From: Heliopora coerulea
Taxonomy: Eukaryota; Cnidaria; Anthozoa; Scleralcyonacea; Helioporidae
Length of the DNA stretch: 64,000 nt
Direction of reading: 5' to 3'
NCBI GenBank assembly: GCA_030142905.1
Contig: JASJOG010000173.1
Span: 608,501-672,500, forward strand
This document shows, piece by piece, positions 54,489-63,783 of this stretch (positions within the stretch are counted from its first letter, which is position 1; each line of letters begins with the position of its first letter). Made by a program: the position numbers and the translations under genes. The notes beneath the pieces were generated by a model, which was not told where the DNA came from, made no database searches, and saw only the letters and a list, made by a program, of their open reading frames with translations.

Positions 54489-57400
54489 TTAAGGAAACAA
54501 CCTAGCTGATAAAGTATTTTGCGGTTTAAATCCAAATATATTCTCATAAGTGTCAATCATTTCATTCATGTAATGACCATATGCCAATGTATCTATTTTA
54601 TTTTCAAGTATTATTCTTTTATCATCTTTTGCTGACAATGCAATTTTTTCAACACTCTCAGTAAATAATTCATGATTTCGGTGTCTTATTAAATTCATTT
54701 TTCTAATTTGTTCTTCTTCAGTAAATAAGCAATCTTTATAATTTTGAAATGTTATATTTTTTTTAATAACATTTTTCTTAACACCTTTACATCTTTTTGA
54801 CACCTTTGGTGCGTTGTCTTTTTCATCTATTTTATAAGAATATAATTTTGCTCTCAGCCCTACAAATTCTTCTATTTGTTTACCACCGCACTCATCTTTC
54901 ATCATTCCAATTACTTTTTGTTTAAACCGGTTTTAATTCCGCTTTCATGTTCTTTTGGATAATTACTTGTGTCAAACATTTTTTCAACATCTGGGGTTAT
55001 ATCTTTATAAAAATCTTCAGTTTTAATTTCATACATTAAACTGTCAGTATCTGTAAATAACAACCGCGCATTTTCACCATATTTTAATTTAATATAATTG
55101 TAATGAAAATCATACATTAAAGTCTTACTCAGATCCAATATGCTCATTCCTAGATATATAGGTTTATCTAGCTTAATTTTTTTCTTATGCATATGCACAG
55201 CAATTAATTTTTCAGAAAATATTGTTCTTTTGTTAAAATTAGTTTTTGAAAATAATTTTAATGCTTTTTCTTCTCTGTTAACTAATTGTATATCAACTCT
55301 GTTTCTAACATTCTCCATAGTTTTTCCAAACACAGAATTATTCATAAGTTTGAAAAAGTCTTTTTCAAATTCATTTTTTGCTTCTGTTCTCAGTTTTGTG
55401 TTTAAATCAATATATTTTTTCATAAAATCTTCTTCATAAAATTTAATACCTTTATAAATTCCACTAATTTTTAATCCTAATTTTTCATATAATTTCAAGT
55501 TTTCACTATGTAAAACATACTTTTCTTTACTATTCAAATTTGATATTAATTTTTCAACACCTCCTGCTCCGCAGGTGTCGACTTTTAATCTTTCTGGTGC
55601 TAACGGGTATTCATTATGTAAATCATGGAGCTCTTCAGGGTATTCCAAGTCAAGTTCTAATATACAAGGAAATTTTTCCCAATTTTGTAATTCTCTTTCA
55701 TTCATCCATTTAAAATCTCTCACAGGAAGTTTTTTACTCATAGCCCATCCGTATAAATTATTCGCGTCTAAATAAGCAAGATATACATTATATTCTTCAG
55801 GATTATACTTTGAGCCCATATAAGGATTATTAGCTTTTGCATATCGCTTTGTAATTGTTGAAATTCCTCCTCTAATTCCATTTTCAATCATAAGGTACAT
55901 TTGTGGGTCAGATAATAATTCCAATTCAACTCCAGTCATTTTTAACATTGCATCCCAATCAAGCCCTGGAGAAGTATAATACCAAGTGGGGTCTAATTTA
56001 TAATTTTCTTTACAAACTTTTCTAAAATTTTCAAAAACATCTGCCAAAAGTATCACATCAGTTTTCAAATATAAGTCATGATATTCTTTCATATTTTTAA
56101 TATTAAATTTTTTCCAAACATTTTGCGCATGTTCATAATCTGCTTCGCTTATATTTTCATCATTTAATTTTGAATAAAATTCCTTAATATCAGGTAATTT
56201 TACTTCTTTTAATTTTTCAATATTATCAAACCAATCATATGGAAACACACCTTTTCTAGTTAATAATTCTCTTTCCTCTTCATTTTTGTAAATTCTTTTC
56301 ATAATATTTAGTTCATTTTTATCTAAATTTTTAACCAAGTTTCCTAAACTACTTTGCATAAACTTAAAACTGTCAATAAATCTAATTTGTTTTTTAACAT
56401 TAATCATTTCTTTGATTTTATACTCTATTTCACCTTTTTCATTATTAAATTCCTCATATTCAATAATGTTTTCTTTACATTTACTTTGAAATTGTTTTTC
56501 TGTAATTATTTTTTTAGATTCAAATTTATCAACAATAATCTCTTTTGTGAATGAAATATATTTCTCCTCAGTGTTGGGTATACAATTAATTTTACCTTTT
56601 GAAACACCTAGGTTTTTTATAAACAAATGACTATCATAATTTTGTAAATTATGAAATATAACTGGAACAAATTTAGGTTTTTTCATTTTTGAATTACAAC
56701 TAATACAAGCAGCACCTCGATATTTTCCAGTATAATGGCAATGGTCTTTAACTTTATCATCTTTTTCAAATTTTTTATCACATGCATAACATTTCTTAGC
56801 TTTTTCAAAATCTTTTTTATCCTTTTCTCTTAATATTATCTTTTTTGGAAATTTAAATTGCTCATGTATTTTTTTAATATTATTTTCTAAACTTTCTACA
56901 AATTTTAAAGAAACGTCTTCATCAGAATTGTCCTTTTTACTGTGTATTACTAATTTTGGTTTAAATAAATTATCATCAAAACATTTTATCAAATAACAAT
57001 ATCGAGACGGTTCATGTTTTTGAAATTGTTTTGTATTATTACCAATATTTTTATCCTCATATTTTAAATTGCATTAAAATCTGCATAAATTACAAACGGT
57101 ACATTGTGCATTCTTTCATAATTTTTAAACTTTAATTTTTCTCCTTTATTAGGATAAACAGTTTTTCCACATTTATATTTTGAACAATATTCTAAATGAT
57201 TTTTAAGAGTTTTTTCATTTCTAAAATTTTGTAAACAATAATTACAAATATGTATTTTTTCTTTGCTTTTATTGACTTGGTTTGAAAATAATCTGCTCAT
57301 ATTTTTAATTAAACAATAATGTTTATCACCATTTTCATTAGTTATTAACAATATGTTCACATGTGTATTCACATGTGTATCCACATGTGTGTTAATTTGT

Positions 57401-58508
57401 TCCAAGTCTAATTTACTCACCCTCAAAGGAAAAATTTCGTGCTTTTTATTTCCAAACCTTTTTTCTTCATTATATCCAAATAAATTAATTGCAATGTTAT
57501 TATTTTTTTCAAATTTATCAATATCTGTAAATCCACACGGGAATTCCATACCTTTTGTATTAAAACTCTCAGCTTTCTTTTTTAAAATTTTTGTAATTCT
57601 TCCAGGATTTTTCAAATTAGGATTAGTTTTCAAAAGTTCACTTATTGCAACACACCACAATAAACATTTTTGGTCATCATTTTGTGGATTAATGATTGCA
57701 TTTTTATTTTTTAAAAATTTTGGAGTAGGAATATAAGATGATGCAAGTAATCGTTTAATTTTATTAATATTAAGAATTATTTTTAAACTTTTATAAAATT
57801 TCCATAAACTTGAATTTCTTAAATATTCTTCAAAACTTTGAATAATTTTATCTTTCATTTTTTCATATATTTCATCAAAATTGTTTCCATCAAAAATTTC
57901 TTCATAATAACTATGAAAATGTGCCTTATCTGTAGTTTCTTCTCCAGTTGCTGGATTTGCTTTTTTCATTAAACATACAAGAGTTATTTGTTGTTTTGTA
58001 CTTGGATATTTTTTAAATTTTTTTATTACCAATGGTTTTATTTTTTCCAACAGGCTCAAAGGGTCATTAAAGATAATCCGGCTTCTTCCAAATCCATTTC
58101 ATATCTTTTTGTTACTTTCAAAGCTTCTTTATCCAATTTAAACTTTGGTTCAACCATTTGCGGTTTTTCCTGTATTTTGTTAAATATATTTAAAACATTT
58201 TCTTTTAAATGATTATACCAATTTGTTATTTTTTCTGTTCCTTTGTTTACATTATTTCTATATTTATCAAATAAATTAAGTACTTCTTCTTTAGACTTGT
58301 TAAATAAATTATTTGCTTTTTCTTTAGACCTTTCAATCAAACTTTTAATTTTTGAAACATATTTTGTTGGCTCCAATATGGTTTTAAAATCATAACCAGG
58401 ATTTGGTGTATCAAGTAGATTACCCCTTTTATAAACATTTTTTGGTTTTAATAAAGGTGTATTAATATTAGGGACATCTGTGTCCAATAAATTTTTTGTT
58501 GTATTCAT
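54489..58508 (-). pseudogene. Protein-primed family B DNA polymerase (three frame breaks)
   Basis: The gene would copy the element's own DNA. It reads right to left in four pieces. 58508-58056: 150 codons, helical and lysine-rich. 58059-57064: begins without an ATG, contains the YIPTPKFL and AIINPQNDDQKCLLWC blocks, a C2H2-like finger (ICNYC...HLEYC), and ends in VPFVIYADFNAI. 56992-54911: an endonuclease-VII-like CYACDKKF...HCHYTGKYRGAACISC, the exonuclease block HNLQNYDSHLF, motif A DANNLYGWAM, motif B KLMNNSVFGKTMEN and motif C FTDTDSLMYE. 54905-54489: the conserved C-terminus (GGKQIEEFVGLRAKLYSYK to LAYGHY). All three breaks need the same shift and lie at short A/T runs. Family length (about 1300 residues) and all polymerase catalytic residues are otherwise present. 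This polymerase type occurs in Polintons, adintoviruses and related elements. Confidence 0.85.
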
Positions 58509-58609
58509 TCTTTATTTATATGCTTATTTTTTCTTTAAATGCAATATGATGCAAAAAAAAAAGAATAAAAATCATCTGATTTTTATTCTTAACCACACAC
58601 CAAAGGTCT

Positions 58610-58912
58610 TCAATAATTAAATATAAAAATATTAATTAATAAATTTAATCTTTTTGCTCTTGGCTTCAAAATAATTTTATAATTTGTATAAATTTTTTCT
58701 TCAGCTTCATAATCAATATCAAAATCACTAAAAATACAAAATTTTTCATCATAATTTATTGTAAATTCATGATGTGGTAATAATTCTCCTTCACCTGAAT
58801 GTTTAGAAATTTCATTAGTAAAAATATAATATAAATGGTCTTTATGATTATTTTCATAATTTTCTGGTTTTAAAAATATTTCAACAACTTTTTCTGAGAC
58901 TACTTGATTCAT
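58610..58912 (-). CDS. Small hypothetical protein, 100 codons
   Basis: An acidic N-terminal half (MNQVVSEKVVEIFLKPENYE...) precedes an aromatic, mostly beta-like region (HHEFTINYDEKFCIFSDFDIDYE) and a basic end. I recognise no family. A TATATAATAAAAAA tract lies just upstream of the ATG, as at the other genes of the element. It sits between the polymerase and the NUMOD1 gene, so a replication-associated role is possible but unsupported. Confidence 0.55.
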   Translation of the reverse strand: MNQVVSEKVVEIFLKPENYENNHKDHLYYIFTNEISKHSGEGELLPHHEFTINYDEKFCIFSDFDIDYEAEEKIYTNYKIILKPRAKRLNLLINIFIFNY

Positions 58913-58954
58913 TGTTTTTTATTATATACAAATTTTTCCTTAAGAGCAAAATGC

Positions 58955-59296
58955 TTATTCAGCAAAAACCAAAAATGTTTGATCATTAATTTTCAAATCT
59001 TTTTTTGCTTTGATTCTGTACTTGATGCTTTCTGCATTTAGGTTAAAATTTTTTGCGGCAGAATAAAGACTTTTAAAATTGAAAATTTCTCCTGTTTCTT
59101 TGTTTATAATAATTATTGGTGTTGGTTTTTTCATTTTTTCTCTGGAATATTTTTCAAACTTTTCATTAGGTTTACTAATTTCCAAACCCAGTATTTTTTC
59201 AAGCTCATTTTTTTTGTAAGTTTAATAATATTTTATTTTTTTTTCTCTTGCAATATCTCTCAATTGTTTAATAGTAAAATGACTTTGATTGTTCAT
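58955..59296 (-). pseudogene. SAP plus NUMOD1-like DNA-binding protein (in-frame stop)
   Basis: From ATG 59296 the frame reads MNNQSHFTIKQLRDIAREKK, a SAP-like helix start, meets TAA at 59224-59222, and continues in the same frame as KNELEKILGLEIS. That completes the SAP pattern (hydrophobic-x-K-x-E-L). The second half (IIIINKETGEIFNFKSLYSA and AKNFNLNAESIKYRI) fits the NUMOD1 helix-turn-helix found beside homing and other nucleases. The 76-codon tail starting at 59185 could be translated alone. Likely role: DNA binding in replication or integration. Confidence 0.6.
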
Positions 59297-59339
59297 TTTT
59301 ATTATATATTATTTTTTATTTAAGAACAAATTTTTTTTC

Positions 59340-59615
59340 TTAAAAAACAAAAATAAATAAGTTAAAAGTTGGTATTTTTCTTTTCTGAATCTTGTAAATC
59401 TTGTATAATTTAATCTCCAAATTTATTAAATTTTTAAGGTTTTCCATACAATTACAATTAAAACCATTTAAATTTAAATAATCAAATAGAAAATTATAAT
59501 ATTTAATGGCAATTTTAAGAAAATTATAAACATTTTCATCTTTTAACCAATTATTATATTTTTTATCAATTTTTCCGTTTTTAAAGTAATCTAAAATAAA
59601 TTCAAAAATGTTCAT
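59340..59615 (-). CDS. Small hypothetical protein, 91 codons
   Basis: Rich in Asn, Tyr, Phe and Leu (MNIFEFILDYFKNGKIDKKY), predicted mostly helical; two Cys in NCNCMENL. No family recognised. The start is supported by TATAAATAAA and AAATAAATG directly at the ATG. Confidence 0.55.
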   Translation of the reverse strand: MNIFEFILDYFKNGKIDKKYNNWLKDENVYNFLKIAIKYYNFLFDYLNLNGFNCNCMENLKNLINLEIKLYKIYKIQKRKIPTFNLFIFVF

Positions 59616-59632
59616 TTATTTTATTTATACTG

Positions 59633-60049
59633 TTATATAAATTTGTAAACTATGAAGCCTCCTGAAATCCCAATTAGAAAAAAAGCAACATTTTGATATT
59701 CTTTCATCTCATCTGAAGGTTTATAGTAATCCTCCAATTTTGGTTCATTTCCCGCAGATTCACTGTATTCTTTCTGTAAACTTTTCACACGCACAAGAGT
59801 TTTTAATGCTGTGTTTGTTCGATTTATATCTGCATTTGCATCAGATAATTGTTGTCTTAATCTTTTAATTTCTTCTTTTCTTTTCACTTGCTCTTCATAC
59901 CATTTTTCTTTCGCTTCGCTCAGTTTTTCCATTGCTTCATTATGTCTTTTTATCTCTTTTTCATATCCAGAATGATTTAATTTTGAAAATAAAAATCCAG
60001 CACCCACAAAAGCAACTGCATTAAAAAGTCCTCCAATTACTGTTTCCAT
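59633..60049 (-). CDS. Membrane-anchored coiled-coil protein, 138 codons
   Basis: N-terminal hydrophobic segment (residues 3-22, METVIGGLFNAVAFVGAGFL), then a charged heptad-rich coiled coil (about 28-88, EIKRHNEAMEKLSEAKEKWY to SDANADINRTNTALKTL), then YYKPSDEMKEYQNVAFFLIG with a second hydrophobic stretch at the C-terminus (about 121-136). A two-anchor spacer of this shape would suit a virion or membrane-remodelling protein. The start has AAATAAATG. I know of no assigned function. Confidence 0.65.
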   Translation of the reverse strand: METVIGGLFNAVAFVGAGFLFSKLNHSGYEKEIKRHNEAMEKLSEAKEKWYEEQVKRKEEIKRLRQQLSDANADINRTNTALKTLVRVKSLQKEYSESAGNEPKLEDYYKPSDEMKEYQNVAFFLIGISGGFIVYKFI

Positions 60050-60093
60050 TTATTTTTATTTAATTTTTTTATTTTGCCCACTTTTTTCGCTTT

Positions 60094-60285
60094 CTAAGAT
60101 TTGAAAGGATCCGTAGGAAGCCACTTTTTGTCTTGTGCATATTTAATTCCAAGTGTTGATAATCCTACAGCTGCTGTAAGTTTTAAAGTAGGCACTAAAC
60201 TAGCCGGAGTTGACAAACCATCACTAAATACTCTTGTTATCATTCCAATTCCCACAACACCCAATGTAATTAATTTTGTTCTCAT
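60094..60285 (-). CDS. Small membrane protein, 63 codons
   Basis: MRTKLITLGVVGIGMITRVF is a short basic start plus hydrophobic helix. A second helix-like stretch (LKLTAAVGLSTLGIKYA) precedes KKWLPTDPFKS. It overlaps the end of the gene at 60224-60748 in another frame and is the only start of the set without a TATA-rich tract, so translation may be coupled to the upstream gene. Confidence 0.5.
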   Translation of the reverse strand: MRTKLITLGVVGIGMITRVFSDGLSTPASLVPTLKLTAAVGLSTLGIKYAQDKKWLPTDPFKS

Positions 60286-60748
60286 TCTTTCTTAATATTT
60301 CTTTGTCTTCTCTTTGTTGCTGCGCTGCAGCTTCGCTGCTGAGACCTCTGGTCGATGAGACCTTCGGTCGATCACTTCGCTCAAGCATGCCAGGCTTCGC
60401 CGTTTGCTCACTTAGTTCGCTTTCCCTTTTGTCTTTTTTATATGCAAAGTATAATCCACCAAGTGCAGCAACAACCCCTACACCTCCAATCAAATACCGC
60501 AAAGCAGAAGGTCCAAAATCAATGTAATTATTTATTTCTTCATTTTCAACTCTAGCATTTTCTACTTCGCTTCATTGTCTTGCTTTTCTTTCTTTTGCTT
60601 CTCTTGAAATTTTCGCCAATCTTTTTCCCAATTCCACTTTTCTTGGGTCTTTTGCTTTAACAGATTTGCTGCTTTCAGATTTTTCAACTGGTGTTACTTT
60701 AGCAGAAGTATTATCAGTTTGTTTACTTGTTTCGCCTTGTTCACTCAT
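60224..60748 (-). pseudogene. Basic single-membrane-span protein with in-frame TGA
   Basis: From ATG 60748 (AAATAAATG context) the frame reads a Thr/Ser-rich start, then KDPRKVELGKRLAKISREAK, a basic helix. A TGA follows at 60574-60572, and the same frame continues with YLIGGVGVVAALGGLYFAY, a transmembrane helix with Gly spacing, and a charged tail. The domain order (basic helix then membrane span) makes sense only if read through, so the TGA is probably a point mutation. Small basic membrane proteins are common in Polinton-like and adintovirus-like elements; function unknown. Confidence 0.55.
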
Positions 60749-60756
60749 TTATTTAT

Positions 60757-60842
60757 AAGTCTATTTAAAATTTATTGTAAGTCTATTTAAAATATATTGT
60801 AAGTCTATTTAAAATTTATTGTAAGTCTATTTAAAATTAATT
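60757..60842. repeat. Four 22-bp tandem repeats upstream of the basic membrane protein
   Basis: The unit TAAGTCTATTTAAAATTTATTG is repeated four times with one or two changes, between the fibre stop and ATG 60748. Position suggests a regulatory or replication iteron; it could also be slippage in AT-rich DNA. Confidence 0.7.
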
Positions 60843-60912
60843 AGAAACAAATTTTAAATAAGCATAACCGTTCCAATTCAAGCTACAGCTTTGCTGCAGA
60901 AATCTCCGATTT

Positions 60913-63045
60913 CTACAAATCATTTAAAATAGATTCATCAAAATCTACATTAAATTTTTTACACAATGCAACATGATTTGTTAAAATTTCTTTTTCTTTC
61001 ATTTTTCTTTCAGTTAATATAGAAGTGAAAAAAATCTCTCCTTCAAATATAAAAGTATTATTTGAAATATCAGATCCAAAAAGTAAATTATTTGTTCCAC
61101 TTGTTATTGCACGAGATGTAAAATCTTTAATTAATTTTCCGTTTGCCCAAAAACTTGATTTATTTCTTTTTGGATTACTTTCCGCGTCAATATGAACACT
61201 TATGCAATGGACTTTGTATTTTTCAAAAATATTTGTTTTAATTGGAAAACAACTTTTATCTATCTCGTAATAGTCTGTTGTTCCTCCTCCATATATAACA
61301 AATTTATTTTCATTTTTATATCCAAATCCTCTCCAATTATTTCGATCTGTATTTTTATTCCCCATTAATATTGTCATTCTCTCAGAATTGAGAGTATAAT
61401 CCAAAATTAAATAAACAAGGAAAAAATTTAAATAATCTTTTTTTCCTGATTGAGTATTGATGTTTAAATTTAAACTCATTTTGCTGTTAAGTCCGTGAAA
61501 GAATAAAATTTTTTTCCGCGTTGCGGTCCCTTGGTTTGAAACATACCTAGAATTTTTTAAAATAGGTTGTTTTGATTTGTTGGTTTCTGTAAAATTTTCA
61601 TCTGAAATTTTTGATTGATTATACCAAACTTCTATTTTTTTATCTGTTCCATCGTATTTTAAATAACTTGTTCGATCATAAATTTCACCATAAAAATTAA
61701 AATCCGAATTTAATATGTAACTTTGAATGAGGTTTAATTGGTGGGCAGTATTTTTAAACACAGTGCGCACCGTTTTGGTTTTGTCGTCCACGTATTTCTT
61801 CCTAGTTAAATGTGTATTTTCTGTTGGATCTGAATTTTTAATAATTTTATGATTTCCCATATTAATATCTCCTGTCATGTTTCCACCAGTCAGGGATAAT
61901 TTTGTATCATCTTGGTCATCAACATATTTTTTTCTTGATAAATGTGTATCATTTGTAGGATCTGATGTTGTTGTAATTTTATTATTTCCCATGATAATAT
62001 TTCCTGTCATTGTTCCTCCTGATTTATTAACCTTTTTATTCAATTCAACATCTACATATTTCTTTCTTGTCAAGTGAGTAGCATCAGTTGGATTTGAAGT
62101 AGAAATTACTTTATTTGTACCTATATTAATATTTCCTGTCATTGTTCCACCTGTCAAACTTAATTTCTTATTATCTTCATCATTAACATATTTTTTTCTT
62201 GTAAGTGAATTGTAATGGTTTGGATCTCTTTCGGTAAAAATTTGAAAATCTTTTGTTAAAAGATTTCCCTTTAATTCATCTATTCTATTACCATAAAATG
62301 TACCATTTTTAATATTTATAAAGTTTCCGTCAACATATGATTTTGTTGTCAGATCATTATTATTTGAAGGTGTTGCGCTCGATGTCACTTTATTTGTACC
62401 CATATTTAAGTCTCCTGACATGGTACCACCAGTTAAAGATAATTTAGAATTGTCTTGATTGTCTACATATTTTTTTCTTGCCAAGTGAGTATCATCAGTT
62501 GGATCTGAAGAAGAAATTACTTTATTTGTACCCATATTTAAATCTCCTGACATGGTTCCTCCAGATAAATTTAACTTTAAATTGTCTTGATCATCAACAT
62601 ATTTTTTACCGGAAAGGTCTTTATCACCTTTAGGATCTGCAGTTGTTGTAATTTTATTATTTCCCATGATAATATTTCCAGACATTGTTCCTCCTGTTAC
62701 TGATAATTTTCTAGAATCTTGATCATTCACATATTTTTTCCTACACAGGTCTTTATCACTCATAGGATTCACAGTTGTTGTAATTCTGTTATTTCCCATT
62801 CTTATATTTCCTGTCATTGTGCCTCCTGTTTTTGATAGAAATGCTGAAGTTCCTCCTCTACTGCTTGCAACTTTGTCGTCGACGTATTTTTTTCTTGCCA
62901 AATGCGCATTTGCCGTAGGATCAACTGATGTTATGATATGGTGTGAGCCCATGTTAATGTTTCCTGTCATATCCCCTCCTGTAGTAGACAGCTTTCCTGT
63001 TACATCAGATTCATGTTTACTTTCATATCCGTAAAATAAACTCAT
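60913..63045 (-). CDS. Repeat-type fibre protein with C-terminal lectin-like domain
   Basis: Intact, 710 codons. Residues about 20-430 hold eight copies of a roughly 44-residue unit with the signature GGTMTGNIxMGNNKI, a DP-x(4)-HL spacer and RKKYVDDQD. This is the tail-fibre shaft pattern seen in phages and some large viruses, which forms trimeric beta-prisms. Repeat 5 has an insertion of about 48 residues. Residues about 431-710 look like a concanavalin/laminin-G-type beta sandwich (FHGLNSKMSLNLNINT, FWANGKLIKDFTSR, FEGEIFFTSIL), a likely receptor- or glycan-binding head. It starts directly after the stop of the penton-like gene (TAAATG), on the same strand. Confidence 0.8.
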   Translation of the reverse strand: MSLFYGYESKHESDVTGKLSTTGGDMTGNINMGSHHIITSVDPTANAHLARKKYVDDKVASSRGGTSAFLSKTGGTMTGNIRMGNNRITTTVNPMSDKDLCRKKYVNDQDSRKLSVTGGTMSGNIIMGNNKITTTADPKGDKDLSGKKYVDDQDNLKLNLSGGTMSGDLNMGTNKVISSSDPTDDTHLARKKYVDNQDNSKLSLTGGTMSGDLNMGTNKVTSSATPSNNNDLTTKSYVDGNFINIKNGTFYGNRIDELKGNLLTKDFQIFTERDPNHYNSLTRKKYVNDEDNKKLSLTGGTMTGNINIGTNKVISTSNPTDATHLTRKKYVDVELNKKVNKSGGTMTGNIIMGNNKITTTSDPTNDTHLSRKKYVDDQDDTKLSLTGGNMTGDINMGNHKIIKNSDPTENTHLTRKKYVDDKTKTVRTVFKNTAHQLNLIQSYILNSDFNFYGEIYDRTSYLKYDGTDKKIEVWYNQSKISDENFTETNKSKQPILKNSRYVSNQGTATRKKILFFHGLNSKMSLNLNINTQSGKKDYLNFFLVYLILDYTLNSERMTILMGNKNTDRNNWRGFGYKNENKFVIYGGGTTDYYEIDKSCFPIKTNIFEKYKVHCISVHIDAESNPKRNKSSFWANGKLIKDFTSRAITSGTNNLLFGSDISNNTFIFEGEIFFTSILTERKMKEKEILTNHVALCKKFNVDFDESILNDL

Positions 63046-63744
63046 TTATTTAATAATAATTTCCAATAAAACATTTCCTATTGATGATGAACCACCTTGT
63101 GGACCACTACCATGGTTTCCTTCTACTTTGAATATTAATTCATTAAAAATTCCATTTGATAATTTAATTCCTCCTGTTTCTTCAGGCGGATAAATTTTAG
63201 AAACACTGCCTTTTAATGTTTGTTCACATTCAATTGGAACTTGAATAAGTACATTACTTCTTTTACCATTTACAAAATTTTTACTTTTATCAATCATATT
63301 ACAGCTTATGTTTACATATTCCAAGTTGTTATTAATATTTACTACATTTTCGCTTTCTGTTGAAGTATTTGCTTGTATTACTTTATTCTCTGGAAATCCT
63401 ATGATTGGACAAAATGTTTGTAAATTTAATGTTTTATCCGATTTTATTGTGCATTTTCCAGAAAAATCAATTTGTTCCAGTTCAATTGCGCCGACATTTT
63501 CTAATTCAGTTTCTAAAATATTAAAGGTATAATATCCATCTTTGAAGTCAATTTTTCTATTAGCACCTTGTGTATCATAAGTATAATGATGAATATTTTT
63601 ATATAAATTATTAAAATTCCAAAATATACTTACTGATTTTACAAACATTTTATTACAATTAGTTGATATAAGTGGCTCGTCTAATGGAATTATTTTTTCT
63701 GAGTTTTCATCTTTTATGATGAAGATTTTTAAAGATATTGTCAT
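63046..63744 (-). CDS. Penton-like capsid protein candidate
   Basis: 232 codons, intact. MTISLKIFIIKDENSEKIIPL and a beta-rich body; GYYTFNILETELENVGAIEL resembles a block common in capsid proteins of Polinton-like elements. A C-terminal half (EYVNISCNMIDKSKNFVNGK, SNVLIQVPIE, NELIFKVEG) fits a single jelly-roll. It lies immediately upstream of the fibre gene, the position expected for a vertex protein that anchors a fibre. No signal or membrane segment. AAATAAATG marks the start. The penton assignment is by pattern and context only. Confidence 0.5.
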   Translation of the reverse strand: MTISLKIFIIKDENSEKIIPLDEPLISTNCNKMFVKSVSIFWNFNNLYKNIHHYTYDTQGANRKIDFKDGYYTFNILETELENVGAIELEQIDFSGKCTIKSDKTLNLQTFCPIIGFPENKVIQANTSTESENVVNINNNLEYVNISCNMIDKSKNFVNGKRSNVLIQVPIECEQTLKGSVSKIYPPEETGGIKLSNGIFNELIFKVEGNHGSGPQGGSSSIGNVLLEIIIK

Positions 63745-63765
63745 TTATTTTATAATATATATTTT
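63742..63765 (-). promoter_or_regulatory. TATA-rich start motif (best example)
   Basis: On the minus strand TATATTATAAAATAAATG ends with the start codon of the penton-like gene. AAATAAATG also occurs exactly at the starts at 63045, 60748, 60049 and 59615. TATAATAAAA or TATAAATAAA tracts lie within about 20 bases of the starts at 59296, 58912 and 58508. Confidence 0.55.
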
Positions 63766-63783
63766 GATTCGAAACTTTGTTTC

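Noticed and set aside
58056..58070. Programmed frameshift at the first polymerase break
   Set aside because: The local TTTAATG is not a proper slippery heptamer; a missing base in an A run is simpler. The second break likewise has no usable slippery site.
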